A stretch of DNA of 64,000 bases from Tilletia caries (GCA_032718865.1 JALUTQ010000030.1:434001-498000), one strand, 5' to 3'. Shown: positions 19,628-33,200, numbered from the stretch's first letter. The notes: generated by a model not told the origin, from the letters alone. Numbers and translations: made by a program.

Positions 19628-22600
19628 CTATGATTGCGACGACCCCGTCCCCAAGTCACCCCCCTCAGCGACCTGCTTGGCCAGCCGCGCCGAAGACTCA
19701 GGAGCAGCAGCACCACCGACAGCCTTCCCACCGTCCAACGCCTGCGCAAAGAACGGCGACGGACTGCCCTTCGGCGTCGCCTCCGCGCTCTTCATCGCAG
19801 CCAACTCAGGCCGGACCTTACGCTTATCCTCCGGACTGGATTCGCGCTTCCGTACCGCGTCCTCCAACTTGCGCGCCGCATCCTGGAAAAGGAGCGAGTT
19901 CGTCGTCGGCTCGTCCGCTGCTTCGGTGGCCTCGACCGCAGCGTTGGATGAAGTGGAGGTGGTTGAGGTGGAAGTGGTGAGACTGTTCCCCATCTGCTCC
20001 ACAGGCACCGCCTCGCGCAGCGAGTGCGTACGCGTCCGACGTCCAATCGAACCCGACGATATCGTCCGTCGACGGGAAACACTAGATCCCTCTCCATTCG
20101 CATTCGCATCCGAATCCGGCAAGGCCGTCGACCGCGTTATCGGCGACATCATCGGCAACCCACCGCCACGCGAAGATGGTCGCGAGATCGAAGCCCCAGC
20201 GAGTACATTGCCAGCACCAGCACCAGCACCGGCACCAGCGCCTGCGCCCGTCGGCGTCATCCACCCAGGCGACCGTACGCCGCGACGCGTGCCGCCACCA
20301 GCGCCCAGCGTAGCCAGACTGTCCGTGCTCTTATTCCGCTTCTCCGCAAAGCTCAGCTCGCCAGGACCCGGCGTGGGACTCTCGTCAGTCTCATTGCTGC
20401 CTATACGACGCGCAGTCCCGCTCTGGCTCCGGCTTCGGGACCGTCCTGCGCCGCGCGGGAGAGACGTGCTGGGTTCGGAGCCATCAGCACCTGCCTTGCC
20501 ACTCGTCGACTTGGATACGGCAGAGAGGATATTGCCGGGAGAAAGCATGCGGAAGATGGCTTCGTAGTCTCCCTCTTCCTGCTCCTCCTCAACGTCAAGC
20601 TCATCATCGTCCTCGTCATTGTAGTCCCCTTCTTCCGCAGAGCCATAATCGCCCGCAGTGTCGGCGTCGTCGTCATCGTCATCGGCATCCTCAGCCGCTC
20701 CAGCAGCTGACGACTCAGCTCCGCCAGCGCCCAGCAGCGGCCGGGCTTCGTCGGATACCGAAGGCCGATCCGATCCCACGGGCAATTCCAGGCTGTTCTG
20801 CCTCGATTTCGAGCGCTGGGTGGAACAACTCCGAAGATGCCGCTGAGACGGCCGATCAGCAGCAGCAGGCCTGTTCCGTCCCCAACCGAAGATCTTCTCG
20901 TCGGCCCACGTCAACGGATGAGCAAGCACATCGACAGGTTGACCACGGCCGCTCGTCGCGCCGGACTTCTGCTTGAACATAGAGCTGGTCTCCTGCTCTG
21001 CGTCTGTCTCCGCTTCGGTTTCTGTATCAGTGTCGGCGTGCGATCGGGACGCGTGAATGGGAGTAGGTCGGAGCTTTGTTCCTTCTTGATCTCCGGCGGA
21101 AAGCGACGATCCGCCGCTGTCCTTGCGAATGGCGCCCGGGCGCGGCGCGGCAGACACAGCTGGATGCAACATCCTGAAGAACACGCACAAAATTCCATCA
21201 GCATCTCTGCGCAGAGTCAAACAAACACTGCCCTCGAGGAGAGGAGAGGAAACGCACCTATACTGGTCAAAGTCATCGAACACTTGCGGAGCAAGCTCGT
21301 CGATCAACTTGTGCAAATTAGCAGACAGCCGCGTGCGCGTCTCCTGAATGCGCCGAATCGCCTTATGGTTGCCCGGAATCAGGCTGACCACAAGCGGCGG
21401 AAGACTCTTGTAGATGTCGCTGCTGTTCTCTCCGACCTTGAGGGCCGAGTACGACATCAGCGGCAGCGCAAGATACGTGTACACCGGTATAGCCAGGATC
21501 GAGCGCCATCCCGCGATCCAGCCATGTCGACGGGCGTACATCGTCGCCATCACCGCGTAGAACGTGTACAACACCGGCGTCAGGCCCAAGCTGACCAGCA
21601 CCTTCCACGTCGCCAGCACGTCGCGGCCCTGGAGTTTGACCTGAGACGCAGCGAGGGCCTCTCTGGCCTTGCGTCGCGCAATCAGCTTGGCCACAATGAA
21701 GATGGGCGCGTTGAGAATCACACCAGGCAAGGCCAGGGTCGACCAGATGCACAGCAGGCCGACGCGGTAGAGGAGCAGGCCGAGCGAGCGCCAGCCTGCG
21801 CGATGGGCGCGCTCGACTTGATGGTCGCGCAGACCGTACGCGGACAACATACGGTTATACTTGAGCACGTCTTCTTTGAGTGCAATGACGCGAGGCTCGT
21901 CCTTGAACTTGTTGTAGCCTGCGGGAAAATGAGATTTGGATGTGAGAACCTCGAAAAGACGCGAACGCGCACTGTTCAAGATGCATGTACGCACCCATGA
22001 TGAATCGTCGGTTCAGCTCAACGACCTGTCCGAGACCGGCGTGAGTGCCGGCAGGCGTGTAAAGGCGCCGGCCAGCCTGGATGAGCTGAGAACAGAACAG
22101 AACATCTAGCATGTCAGCCTGAAAACGCTCTCAAGTTAGGCGGCAGCGAACGCGTCGTCCACTTACCATGAGCGTCTCGTAGTCTGGTGCGCGAACCGTC
22201 ACACTCTTGAGACCATCAAAGACAAGATCCATGCACCGTCCAACAGCCTTCTTCTTGCCCTCCCCACCTTCCTTGAAGGACTCGACCGAGGCCTGGGGCA
22301 CCTCCATGGGAGCGCCAAACTCAATGACGGCGCGGGAGCGGAACTTGTCGGCGTGGAAGTAGTGCAGTCCGACGGGTACGATACGAACTTTGAGGCCCGG
22401 ATTCTCTGCCATGGCACCGAGTGCCATGATGACAACACCTGAATCAGACAAGAGATGTGAGAAGCGCGTAAGTTTGAATGCAATGGTAATGAAAGCTTGA
22501 CACGAAAGGGGGGGGAAGTAACTTACCAGCCTTCAAGGGCAGGAGATCGGTACGATCGTGACTGCCACCCTCGGGAAAGATGCCCAAGCTGCCACCCTCG

Positions 22601-24140
22601 GCCAGCCGTTCATAGACAGACGCATACATCATGGTCTGATCTATGAAGGGAAGCGCCTTGTACTTGCATCCCTTCTTGCCTTCCCATTCTCCCACGTCCT
22701 TGGCATCCTGCTTGGCCGCAGCACGTGCCTTCTCAGACCGTGGCTGGCCATTGCCATTGGCAGCTCCAGCCGCGGGGGCGGGAGTCTCGCCGCGAAGAGC
22801 CATTTTTGCCTTGTCGTTCTGCAAGGGCTTCTTGATGCGGACTTCGGTGTCGCTGATTATTTCGACTATCTCGACAACTGCATACCCAGTGAACTTGGGC
22901 AGTTGGATTTGACCCTTGGGCACCAGCTCGGCGGTGAAGCGTGTGTTGAGGCCGAGGAGGATGCAGGGGTCGTCTGGGTGGGTGGTAATGAGGCCCGATC
23001 CAGGTTTGGCGGAGTCGGCTGCACGGGCGACGGGAACTGTTTGAACAGAGGCACGTTCAGCATGCAATATGCATTTGAATGCCTCATATTTCGAGCAAGG
23101 GACTCACTGCTTTGCATGATGCGCGCTGCGGCGCCGATGAACTTGCGCTTGATGGACTTTTCGGCGATCAAAAAGGCCACGCGACGGCCGGATGCGCGGC
23201 GCACCTCCGATGCGAGGAGGAGAGGGTCGAGGAACTGTATGGTGCAGACGAATGTGAGCCGAAATTTCTGGCGAAAGGAGGAGCATATATGCGCCAAATT
23301 TTGAGAGACGAGACTCACCTGATTGTGATGGGGAGCGCAAACAAAGATGACAGGGCCTTCCTTTTGTTTAGGAATGCGCCATGACCCACGCGCCTGTACG
23401 ACGCGGAAGAATATGGAGACGATGCACGTCCAAAAGAAGAGAGCAATGTCGAAGGCGATGTCGGTCGGCATTCTGCGAATATAGCGATGGGCAAGGACGC
23501 GGGAGATGGCACGAGCGAGAAATTTGGGGAACCAGCGATGGAGGGGTAACGGCAAGCTACGAAGCAAGCGATAGAGATTCTTGAGAGTCTTGCGCAATCG
23601 GCGGGAATCGGCTTCGTTTCCCCAGGGATGGCGGGTTGGGCGTGCTACGGGCGGATAGGCGGTGGTGCGAGTGATGGGCTTTGCGTTGATGGCCGCTGAC
23701 CGAGTGGTGGTTGGAGAGCCCTCTTTGTCCTTGATCTGAGGGAGGACCGTCGCACTGTTTGGAAGGTCGAGCGCCGGGAGTGAATCGGTGCCTTCGGAGT
23801 TCTGCTTGAAGGCTGTCTGGGGAACGAGTGCAGAGGGAGCCTCTGGATCGATGGCTGCGTGGGTTTGATGAAGAGCACTGGAGTCGGGAGCCGATGATTG
23901 GTTTGTGGATAGGGCTCCTTTGGGAGTGTGTGATGCGGTGGGAGTGGTGGACCCGGACGACACGAGGGTGTCAGGCTGTGAGTCCGTGCTGATGTTGGTG
24001 ATCTTAGTGGGAGTGCTTGGCTCTGGGGCCTGCTCTTGCTGCAACGTGGAGGACGACGGTGACGGTGACGGTGACGGCGACGGCGAGAAGGAGGAGGAGG
24101 GAAGGGGCGTGGGTGGTGGGGATGGCTCGGAGCTAGGCAT
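19628..24140 (-). CDS. SCT1: Glycerol-3-phosphate / DHAP acyltransferase, SCT1/GPT2 type
   Basis: Seven exons on the minus strand (24140-23319, 23234-23108, 23036-22527, 22438-22167, 22085-21995, 21918-21258, 21173-19628) give 1342 residues. The six introns are 71-88 nt. This ER enzyme makes lysophosphatidic acid, the first step of glycerolipid synthesis. The PlsC core shows the HxxxxD box as PHHNQFLDP (split by intron 1), then IPVARAADSAKPG, the glycerophosphate-binding FPEGGSHDRTDL, and VRIVPVGLHYFH. Several hydrophobic segments follow (for example LCIWSTLALPGVILNAPIFIV). The N-terminal 190 residues and the last 500 are disordered and acidic, making it much longer than yeast Sct1 (about 760). 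The last intron (84 nt) is in frame, so retention would add 28 residues. Confidence 0.9.
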
Positions 24141-24578
24141 CGACCCGGGGAGTGATCAGCACTGAGCAGACCTCCTGATGGATGAGCGCGGGCGTATGGC
24201 AGACAGAGCAGACAGCAGTGCAGGAACAGCTAGCAAGCAGGTACAGTGGAATGAATCTCGTTTGGAGCGCAGTGAGCGAGAGGCGAGCGATTCGAATCAG
24301 TTTGAGGTGACCTCGTGCTCTTCCAATTTTCTGTGGGGGAACTGGGACTTGGGAGGAGTGCACGGTGATGCGCAGTCACGTGCAAGACATGATTTCCTTA
24401 TCTAATCTTATCCGGTGTCGCGCATCGGGACTCCCCTCCCCACATACAAGCATGCCAATAAACGCAGCTCATCTCACTGACTGAATGGCTGATTTCCGTG
24501 GGACCTCCTCAGCACGGCGTGGGAGGACAGCAACTGGCGACTAGCCTTGGACTGCCTTGGACTGGACTGCAGCGCACG
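24141..24578. promoter_or_regulatory. Divergent promoter region, SCT1 and HSV2-like
   Basis: 438 bp between two start codons on opposite strands. No clear TATA box. A CACGTG-like element is absent, though GTCACGTGC occurs near 24375. Confidence 0.5.
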
Positions 24579-27500
24579 ATGCATCTCGCCCGGCAGCACG
24601 CCCTCACCTCGCACCCTCCGGCGCCGGCATTTCTGCACGCCGCCTTCTACACCGCAGCCGCCTCAACACCGACACCGACAACGCCGGACCTCTTCGCCTG
24701 CGCAACACAGACCGGCTTCTTTGTCGCACACACATCCCCGCTTCTCGAACTCACCCGCACACAGTTCTCCTCGTCACAGGGTGGCCTCGCCCTCGTCCTC
24801 CCCGTCGAGCATACCTCGCTCTTGCTCCTGGTCGGTGGAGGCAGGGTCCCCCGCTTTGCTCCTAATAAGCTTATCCTCTGGGACGACGCAGCCGCAGCGG
24901 CGACTCGACCGTCTGAGCATTCCACAGCTGGGAACTATCCGCGACCTCCTCATCAACGCGCGCGTAGCTCCTCCACCGCTAGCAGCTCTTCCTCCCTCGA
25001 TCCATCGTCCAGTGATGTCGGCTCTATCCGAGATGAGGACGACGATCCAGCCCAAGGACACGACAACGATGACGACGATGATGACGATCAAGCCTCCCCA
25101 GCAAGCTCCTTCTCCGATGCCAGCTCTTCGTCTTCAAATAGCCGCGAAGAACGAAGCATGTACGTCTCTGCGGTGTACGGGAGCGCATCGGGGGTGAACC
25201 GCGGAAATGCTTCTACCGTACAACCCACCTCCCGCAAGCAAACCCAAAACGCCAGCCCCAAAGTTCGCCAGCCAGAACGTATAATCCCAAAGGAAAAGGA
25301 AAAGGCAAAGGAGAAGCAAAGGGAAGGCGCCGCGGTTGCAGAGCTCGAATTCGCAGAAGGCGTAACAGGAGTACAGATCCATCCTTTCGACATGCCTTCT
25401 CCACCGCTGACGTCCCAACCATCGAATTGGCCAAACGATGCGCAGCAACAGACCGTCCGGAGATGCTACATCGTCGTCGTCGTGCTGAAGACGAAGGCCA
25501 TCATATTCGAACTAGCTCCAAACGGTCAATCGGGACCATCTGCTGATTCAACCTCTCGGAAGGACACCCCAGGTCTGACCGATTCATCTAAAGGCTGGGC
25601 TATCACTCATCGAACAACCGTCGAGGTGGCTGGAAAAGCACGTCAAGGTATGTTGAGATTCTTATGCTCCCTGCTCTCGTTTTGAAAAGGAATGTCCTGA
25701 CCCTATTGTTCGCCACCTGATAGGACTAGCTGCCATCGCACCAGCGCTACCTCCTCCAAATCATCACAAGCGGCCAAGACGCGGAACAACAGCGGCACTG
25801 ATCGCCCTACCCGGCCGGCAGAAAGGTCACGTCCAGCTGGTCCGAATGCCCCTCCTTTACGGCTCCGTCAGCTCGAATAAGCCAACACCAGAACAGGCGG
25901 ATCCATCGCAACTCAAGCTGATCGGACCCTCGACGATCATCATCGCGCATTCGTCGGAGCTCAATTCCCTCACGCTCTCGCCCTGTGGTCGACTGCTCAT
26001 CACGTCCTCGGATCGGGGGACGTTAATCCGTCTCTGGTCCGTCAGTGGCGAACCGGTTGCTTTTGGCTCTCATAGGAAACAGAGCCTGGATTCCACCATG
26101 TCGCCATCGCATAGTTCCAAGGCCTCGGGAGCGTCTGGTCTTCAGCCGACGCTCATTCGAGAACTTCGGCGCGGAACTGATCAGGCCTATATACTCAGTG
26201 TCTCGGTTGCTCCCGATCTCTCGGCTCTGGCGGTGGCCAGTGATAAGGGCACAGTGCACATCTTCAGATTGTCGGCAGAAGCGCCCAAAGGCAAGTCAGA
26301 TGGAACTTCCGAGCAGGGTGTCTCTGAATCGGAGATGGAAAGAAGTCGTGAGTTCCATTCTATCTGAAAGGTCAGAACTTTCCAGCAGGCTAGTAGGGAT
26401 GACTGAAGGCACATTACTGTCTTCTCCACAGCGCCAGTCAAGTCCTCATCATCGTTCCCCATCCCAAAGGCCTTCAAGAAAGCCACCTCCTTGACACGCA
26501 AACACCTCCTGCCCACCGCGACATCCTCCCTCTCCATCCTGCCAGGATCGAAGCAACTCAAGAAATACCTCGGCTCCGAATGGTCCAACGCCCACTTCCG
26601 CATCCCGCTCCGCACCTTTGGCGGACGGAGTGCGGAGGGGACCTGGGGTGAGCGGGGTGGGCCTGGTGGAGTCGAGAGTCCGCATGTGCGGGTGGTCATG
26701 AGGAAGGCGGATCCCGTGCAGGATTCTTCGAGAGGGAAGGGGAAGCAGAAGGAGAAAAGCGCGGCGGCGGAAGCTGAACTTGAAGCCCGTGGAACGGCTG
26801 CAGATCGATGGGCCAGCATGGGTCCTACCGTCGAACGACTCGGCCCCGCCGCAGATGGCTTTCCTCAGGATGAATTCGGCGGAAGTGGAGGGTCAGGCGC
26901 AGGTGCCTGGGTCCTGGACGGCATAGACGACGACGAAGAGGACAACCCAGCCCTATCTCAGTCCGCCTCAAGGACAAAAGAAAGCGGCTTACCAGCAAGC
27001 AATCACAACGAGCCGCCCAAACTAGACCCGGTCCGTCGTGGGCCCATCGAGGCGATCACAGGCGGCTCAGCCCGGAGCACCGAAGGCGGTTGGGCAGCCA
27101 TGCGCGCTCGACTTGAGGATGTCCGACGGGGCGAAGCCGGGCTGGACGAGAAGATCTTCCTCACCTGGACCCGGGCGCGGTCGTCGTCGTCATCCTCCCC
27201 ATCCAACCCGTCGTCAACTGCGCCCGTTCCCTCCCAACCCACGGCATCGTCGTCGGGGTCAACACCCACTTCGGCATCGCGCTCTGCTGTGACGACTCCG
27301 AGCCAGACACCGTCGTACGAGCTCATCGCGCTTACGACCGGCGGGGGCTGGTACCGTATCGGCCTATCCAACCCTTCTGACCGCAGCAGCAGCAACAACA
27401 GCAACAACAACAAGAAGGACGGAGCCGACAGCGAGACGCACACCCCGCGCGCCTCCTTCGACGCCCGGCGACACACGCGAGGAGACCAGGCGGATGATTC

Positions 27501-27702
27501 CAGCACGATTCCGAGCTCTGCCGATGATGACGATGGCGCGGATGGGGATGGGGATGGGGGCGGGGCGAGACGTCGGGCGGAGGATCGCGAGCTGGAGAAG
27601 AGCGGGATGATCCAGGGGTGCGTGCTGCTTGAATACCGTCGCTTTGGTCAGCGGGACGAATGGGAAGGCGACCCTGGTGCTGGGACGGCGGAGGGTGTGT
27701 AG
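24579..27702 (+). CDS. HSV2: PROPPIN (WD-repeat PI3P-binding protein), HSV2/WIPI3-4 type
   Basis: Exons 24579-25647, 25724-26347 and 26432-27702 give 987 residues. PROPPINs are seven-bladed propellers that bind PI3P and PI(3,5)P2 on autophagic and endosomal membranes. Diagnostic segments are LLLLVGGGRVPRFAPNKLI (blade 2-3), a GTLIRLWS strand, and LIRELRRG, the lipid-binding motif, in its LRRG form typical of Hsv2/WIPI3-4 rather than the FRRG of Atg18. A late strand reads YELIALTTGGGWYRIGL. The protein is over twice the usual 350-450 residues because of disordered loops between blades (about 140-260 and 600-900). The start ATG at 24579 (MHLARQHALTS) is the first in frame. Subfamily assignment is inference. 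Confidence 0.8.
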
Positions 27703-28245
27703 TGCCTGTTCCATCTGAACTTTTTGAATGACCAAATGCTGCATTTTATTCACCTCGCACCGCCTTGGCACGTTTGACCGCGCTCTGTCTGGAGGATTGA
27801 AGAGCCTGTCTCCCGGGACGGGAAGAGTCTCTGTCGAGTCAAGAGCCTGTCCGAAGGATTGAGAGTGAAGATCCACTGAAGTATGAAACCCTGCACTGCT
27901 TGAAAGGATGAGAGATCTTGAGTAGGGTGAGGCTGGTCAAGAGGTGTCATGTTCACTATCTTGATGCAGTGAGAGGAAGGTCATCACAGCGTAGGAGTAT
28001 AAGGCGTGCAAGGATGTAGATTGCTCGTTTTGGAAGAGTTAGGGGTTTCGTGATCGTAACGTGACAAGAGGTGTAGCACCGAGAACCGAGAGGGAAGATA
28101 AGCCGAAAGAACCAAAGTGTAGAATGTAGGGTGGGAGGATGTGAAGACGTCTTCTAGGTTGGTATATTCAAATCCTGGAAGACCAAGTAAAGCCCGGAAA
28201 AGAGGTGGGTGAGAAGGTGAAAGGGCGTGACGGTGGCGAGGGTGC
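27703..28245. other. Convergent 3' intergenic region
   Basis: Between the stops of the PROPPIN and the phosphate transporter. No ORF or repeat recognised. Confidence 0.5.
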
Positions 28246-30063
28246 TTATGCGTTGTTGCCGATGGGGATGCGCATGCTGGGCATGATGCGAGTCATCTCG
28301 GCGGGCAGGGTCTGACCCTTGGCCGCGGCAGCGAGCTCCTGTCGGTCCACCTCGTCGGCATCGAAGTTCTTGGTCTCGGGAACTGCGATGAGGGTGATGA
28401 TGAAGCCGAGCACGGAGATACCGACGAAGATCCAGAAGACGTTCTTGGTGCCGAGCGATCCCGGGTGTACCTTGGGGTCACGCGACAGACGGGAGAAGAG
28501 GAGCGAGGCAAGGATGGCACCGAGCTTGCCGATAGCGGCGCACATGCCGTGAGCTGCTGCGCGGACACGGGTGGGGAAAGCCTCGGCGGGGACGATGAAT
28601 GTGGTCGCGTTGGCGCCGAAGTTGAAGAAGAACTGGAGGAAGACGAAGACGACGAAGAAGGGACCGGTCTGGGTCTTCAGGGTGTCGTACTTTCCGGCAA
28701 GGATGGCAAGGAAGAGGGCGTTCATCGCAAATCCGATGAGCTGAATGGCGCGACGACCGATAACCTCAACGAGAGCGACGGTGAAGAAGTATCCGGGCAG
28801 GAAACCAGCGGCGACGATGATAAGGTTACCGGTGGCGGTCTTCATGAGCTTGGACCATGCCTTCTCGGATGCGGTGGCACCGTAACCGTTGGTGAATCCG
28901 ATGGCGGTGAGAATGTCACTGGAGTTCAAGTTGATGCCGTAGAAGGTGATGTCGACGAGGAACCAAGTGGCGGCACAGCCGAAGAGAGCCCATGCGTGCT
29001 TGCGTCCGAGAGGAGTGCGGAGAGAGAAGTAGCTGCCGAACTCGTTGTGGGGCTTCTCACCGATCATACCAGTGAGACCAGCAACCTTGTTCTCGAAGTT
29101 CTGCGGGGGAAGACCCTCAGAGTCGGGCGAGTGAAGGTCCTTGCGGTCCTCCTTGACGAGGTCATCAGCGTCATCGTTGCCAACAACGGGGCCAGTCTTC
29201 TCGATGAGGTCGGGGTTGTCCTGGATGGCACGGGCTTGGGTGAAACGGGTGGACTCGACCATCGTGAGACGGAAGTAGAGGACACCGAAGGCGGGTACCA
29301 AAGAGACACCCTGCAGGATGCGCCATGCACCGGAGAGCTTGTGGAAGTTGCCTGCGGGGGTGGCGGTGATAGCGCTCTTGTAGGCAGCGATAACAACGAC
29401 ACCGACGAGGGAGGCCAAAAGGTTACCCCATCCCTGGTTGGAGAAGATGAGACCGAGGAGGATACCACGCTTCTTCATGTGCGCGCGGTCGGAAACGATG
29501 GTGGCAGACATGGGGTAGTCTGAGGACGAGAACGTACTGGCATGAGCAAAAGACCAAGGCGCGCGCGAGAGAAGGGAATGCAAGAAAGACTCACCACCAC
29601 CGATTCCAACGCCCATGAGGACACGGAAGCCGAAGATCCAGTAGGTAACGCCGGAGCCGAGAGAGTCAGGAGCGGAGATGATGAGGATGACTGCGAAGAT
29701 GACGATGAAAAGCTCCTTGCCGTAGACTGCTGACCGACCGAACATGTCACCGAGGACACCGAAGCCGACCTGACCAATGACGTTACCCAAGTTGGCAGAG
29801 GCCTTGAAGACACCACCGTCGAGACCCCAGTCGAGGTTCTTTGTGCCGGTAGGGTAGTATGCGAGGAGAACGATGGTGTTGATCAAGTTGATGACGAACA
29901 GGTCGTAAGCGTCCATCAGGAAACCGACACCTGCGATGGCGAGAAGCTTGACCTCGCCCATAGAGAGACCGATTGAGTGGCGATTCCTCTTCTCGACGAG
30001 AGCGAGAGGACCGGCCGCGCCGGCGCCTTGCCAGGCATCCATACCGTCAGCACCCCAGGACAT
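28246..30063 (-). CDS. PHO84: High-affinity inorganic phosphate transporter (PHO84-like, MFS)
   Basis: Exons 30063-29595 and 29519-28246 around a 75-nt intron give 580 residues with about 12 membrane segments. The phosphate:H+ symporter signature GIGGDYPMSATI is split exactly by the intron and restored by splicing. Other family landmarks are GFLMDAYDLFVINL in TM1, GDMFGRSAVYGKE in the loop after TM2, and NFGANATTFIVPAEAFPTRVR in the second half. It imports phosphate across the plasma membrane. A TATATAT run about 170 bp upstream of the start could be its TATA box. No Pho4 site was identified. Confidence 0.93.
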   Translation of the reverse strand: MSWGADGMDAWQGAGAAGPLALVEKRNRHSIGLSMGEVKLLAIAGVGFLMDAYDLFVINLINTIVLLAYYPTGTKNLDWGLDGGVFKASANLGNVIGQVGFGVLGDMFGRSAVYGKELFIVIFAVILIISAPDSLGSGVTYWIFGFRVLMGVGIGGGESFLHSLLSRAPWSFAHASTFSSSDYPMSATIVSDRAHMKKRGILLGLIFSNQGWGNLLASLVGVVVIAAYKSAITATPAGNFHKLSGAWRILQGVSLVPAFGVLYFRLTMVESTRFTQARAIQDNPDLIEKTGPVVGNDDADDLVKEDRKDLHSPDSEGLPPQNFENKVAGLTGMIGEKPHNEFGSYFSLRTPLGRKHAWALFGCAATWFLVDITFYGINLNSSDILTAIGFTNGYGATASEKAWSKLMKTATGNLIIVAAGFLPGYFFTVALVEVIGRRAIQLIGFAMNALFLAILAGKYDTLKTQTGPFFVVFVFLQFFFNFGANATTFIVPAEAFPTRVRAAAHGMCAAIGKLGAILASLLFSRLSRDPKVHPGSLGTKNVFWIFVGISVLGFIITLIAVPETKNFDADEVDRQELAAAAKGQTLPAEMTRIMPSMRIPIGNNA

Positions 30064-30240
30064 GTTGTAGGTTGTAGTGTGGTTGGGGGGGAGGAGGGGA
30101 AAGGAAGGTGTGTGTGAGAGGGAAGTCTTGAAGGATCTGCGGGAGGTCGTGAGAAGAGAAGGAAGGCGGAGTTGATGGTGTAGAGGGTGAGGGAATCGGA
30201 AGGAGAAATATTAGCCCAACATCCAGCAGTTATATATGCG
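30064..30240 (-). promoter_or_regulatory. Proximal promoter of the phosphate transporter
   Basis: A TATATAT run at 30231-30237, about 170 bp before the start codon, is the only core-promoter-like site seen. The sequence nearer the ATG is C/T-rich on the coding strand. Confidence 0.35.
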
Positions 30241-33200
30241 TCCATAGGTGCACTCTTTTTCGCCCCTTCCCCTTGCCTGCAGCATAGCGGGAGGTGGTGG
30301 AGACTGGAGAGCAGCCAGGAAGCGGTGAGTCCCCGTAAACACTGGCACTGGGCCTGCGGTGAACCTGAAGCCTGAAGGAGCCCTGACTTGTTTAACCGCC
30401 GAAACACATTTCTTCCCAACCACCTTCGCATTCCAACTTCCGCACATGGAGGCGCCACTCACTGTACCTCGCCAACCATCACTCTCGTTCCTGTTCCTGT
30501 CACAATATCCAGGGCTCCAGTGCTTCAGCCGAACAGCCACTTGGCCCTGGGCTGCCAGATCAGGGCAAATCACAATATCTGGGTTTATTGTCTTCCGCTG
30601 CAACGAAAGCCGCCCGCTGCCCGACCGTGCCACTTTTATCGCCCGCAATATTAGCCATCAACGCATCAACCGAGCAGCATCCTGCCTTTCCCGCCCATGA
30701 TCCATAATGCGGCATGCTACCCGCGGCATGCTACCCGCGGGTTCGGCTTTCCTGTCTACCTACGGATCGCGGGCGGCAGGCAGCAGCACCGGCGGAGGGG
30801 CAGCAGTAGCGGCGGTGTAGCGGCCTCCAGTCACCACTTCAGATCGCGCCTGTAAGTTCCCTACTGACTGAATACTGAAAGAGTATAGATGTCGGGCTGA
30901 GGGTCCGTGCCCTGAAGACTGAACGTGCGTGAGCCATCTAGCGCGACTGGACTACTTCTTCCTTCGAGATCAAAACAGGTCAGCGGTGATGTCCTGACTG
31001 GGCTCGATTGAGACTCGCTACCATCTCACAGACAGGGACCGTATTCAGTGACACTCGGGTGGCAGCGGAGCGGGCGTCAGCCGCGGCAGCCGGCAACGTC
31101 TCCGCAGGCAGGCCAGCGTGGTCTATCGTTCGTCGCCCGCCGGGTTGGGGGTGATCCTGCGCGGAGTCCAGACTTGAGAGTAAGGTGGGTGGGCACGTTC
31201 CAGCAAAATATTTTATTTTAATTATCCTCGTTCTCTCAGGTGGGGCGCTTCGGTCCGACAGCCTACACGGCTACACACCCAAATCATCGCCCACTCGCTC
31301 GTCGGAGGCTGCTTCGAGCTGATGCGCTGACGGGTGGACGGTGACCTACCGAACCGAGCGGAGCCTTCCGCCCATTCTCCACCCGACCAGGCGATGTATA
31401 GGCGGACAGTGGCTCGTTATGGTCAGATAGACGGTCAGACGACACGCCGCCGTCAGGGTAACTGGGTAACCCATGTCGTTATGTATATAGTTGGACAGGA
31501 AGGGGTATTGTTAAGGATTAAATATTAAATATTCAAGGCACATATTATCTTTATTAGCTTTCCAGGTCTACATATCCCTTCCCGCATCGTCGACTTTGCC
31601 CGTGCTGGAATAACAAAGACAGATCAGCGACCAGCCGTACGATCCGCACTGCGTATCCGTAGTAGTGTAATGGTGGGGTTTGTTGACCCTTCGCCTCCGG
31701 TCGTCATGAGGCATGAGGCAGCATACTGCGAATGGTAAAGGTTTGGGAGGTACATCGTACATTATAGGTAGGCATCGGACAGCTCACAGCAGCTCGCAGC
31801 ATCCCGCATCCGCGTGGCTTCATGGGAATTCTGACCTTTTATTTATTGGTAAACCCACCTCCATATGTATGAAGATAGAAGGAGGAAGTAGGAAGAGAGC
31901 ACATGCTAAATCGAAGGAGGTGCATAAAACTCAAACCCTGTTGAATATCTAAGTACGCCGAGGATGCATTCAGCACCCGGTTAGTGCACCAGAGCCTGCT
32001 ATGGAACGACCCGCTGCGGGATGCGGAACAAGTACCGCAATAACAATATGAACGATCAGCGACTTTCAAATTAAAATCAATCAGGCGAGCAGCGAGGAGG
32101 AAGATGCCAAGAACGAGAGAACGTGCGCAACGAGCTTAAATCCAGGAACCCAAGGCTTCTCTGAGACTGCGCAAGGTGTGGAAAGGAGTGCACCGGAGTA
32201 TGAATTATAATTTGGACTTGCTGGTCTCACCTTTGTCCTTCCACTTTCGATTACCACTTACACGCCGGTCAAGGAGCGGCAAGTACCACTTACACACCAA
32301 CAAGCCCTCTGTGGACTGCGGTTGGCGGCTGCGGGCTGCTCGCTGGGAGAGATCAGAGGACCTGAAGCCTGAAGCGGCCTGAAGCCTGAAGCCTGAAATG
32401 GTTGTTCTATGTATCGTCTACATCGTCTACCGGAGCACACCGGTCTACGTATCACCGATCACCAGCTAAGCAAGTTCAAACACACAGAGGCAAATTGATG
32501 GCAGCACAAATTACAGAATAAATTCCGGCTTATTAACATCCTCATTGGACTTAAAGGGAAACGGGTTGCAAAGTGCACTACTTCTTCGGCGTCCTACATC
32601 AATATATATCTGGGCTTGCCGGGAGGACGCTACATTATATTATTTGACTACTCTGTAAATTGCTCATCAGCGTCCCTGTTCTGATTAAATTTGAAGTCTG
32701 GATTCTGACATTATTTGACGCGTGAACGGTGAACGGTGAACCGTGATTCGCGTGAAGCGCGTCCGCCTACGCGTCCAGTAGCGACCAGCGTTCATCGTTC
32801 ATCGTATAATATTGTCCCAGTAGCCCGGCTGCTGTTCGACGGCGACAACGTGGACAGTAATATGGTACTCAAACATATCCGAAATTGCAGCGGCTGAGGT
32901 AGACCATATATAGTCGCTTCTTGTTTTGTTTGCGGAGCTTGCGGCGAATGTTCTGTGGATTCCCCGTTCCCGAAGATGAGGCCAGCACATATGTACATAA
33001 ATAGTTCTCCACGCCCGGAGCCAGGATCGGCGCGGCCCGACGCGTTCTCGCGCGTCCGTGTGACCGCGTCTCCTTTTGAGCTTTTCAGCGCGCGTAACAT
33101 CGAGGATCTAGCATGACCTGTCAGATTTCAAGGAACCCAATCGCAGTACATACATAGTAACTGCAAGTAATTCTACAGTTGAATAATTAGCGATGCTCGC

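Noticed and set aside
21174..21257. Reading SCT1 straight through its last 84-nt intron
   Set aside because: The frame is open, but splice sites, length and branch region match the other five introns; kept as an intron, with retention noted as possible.
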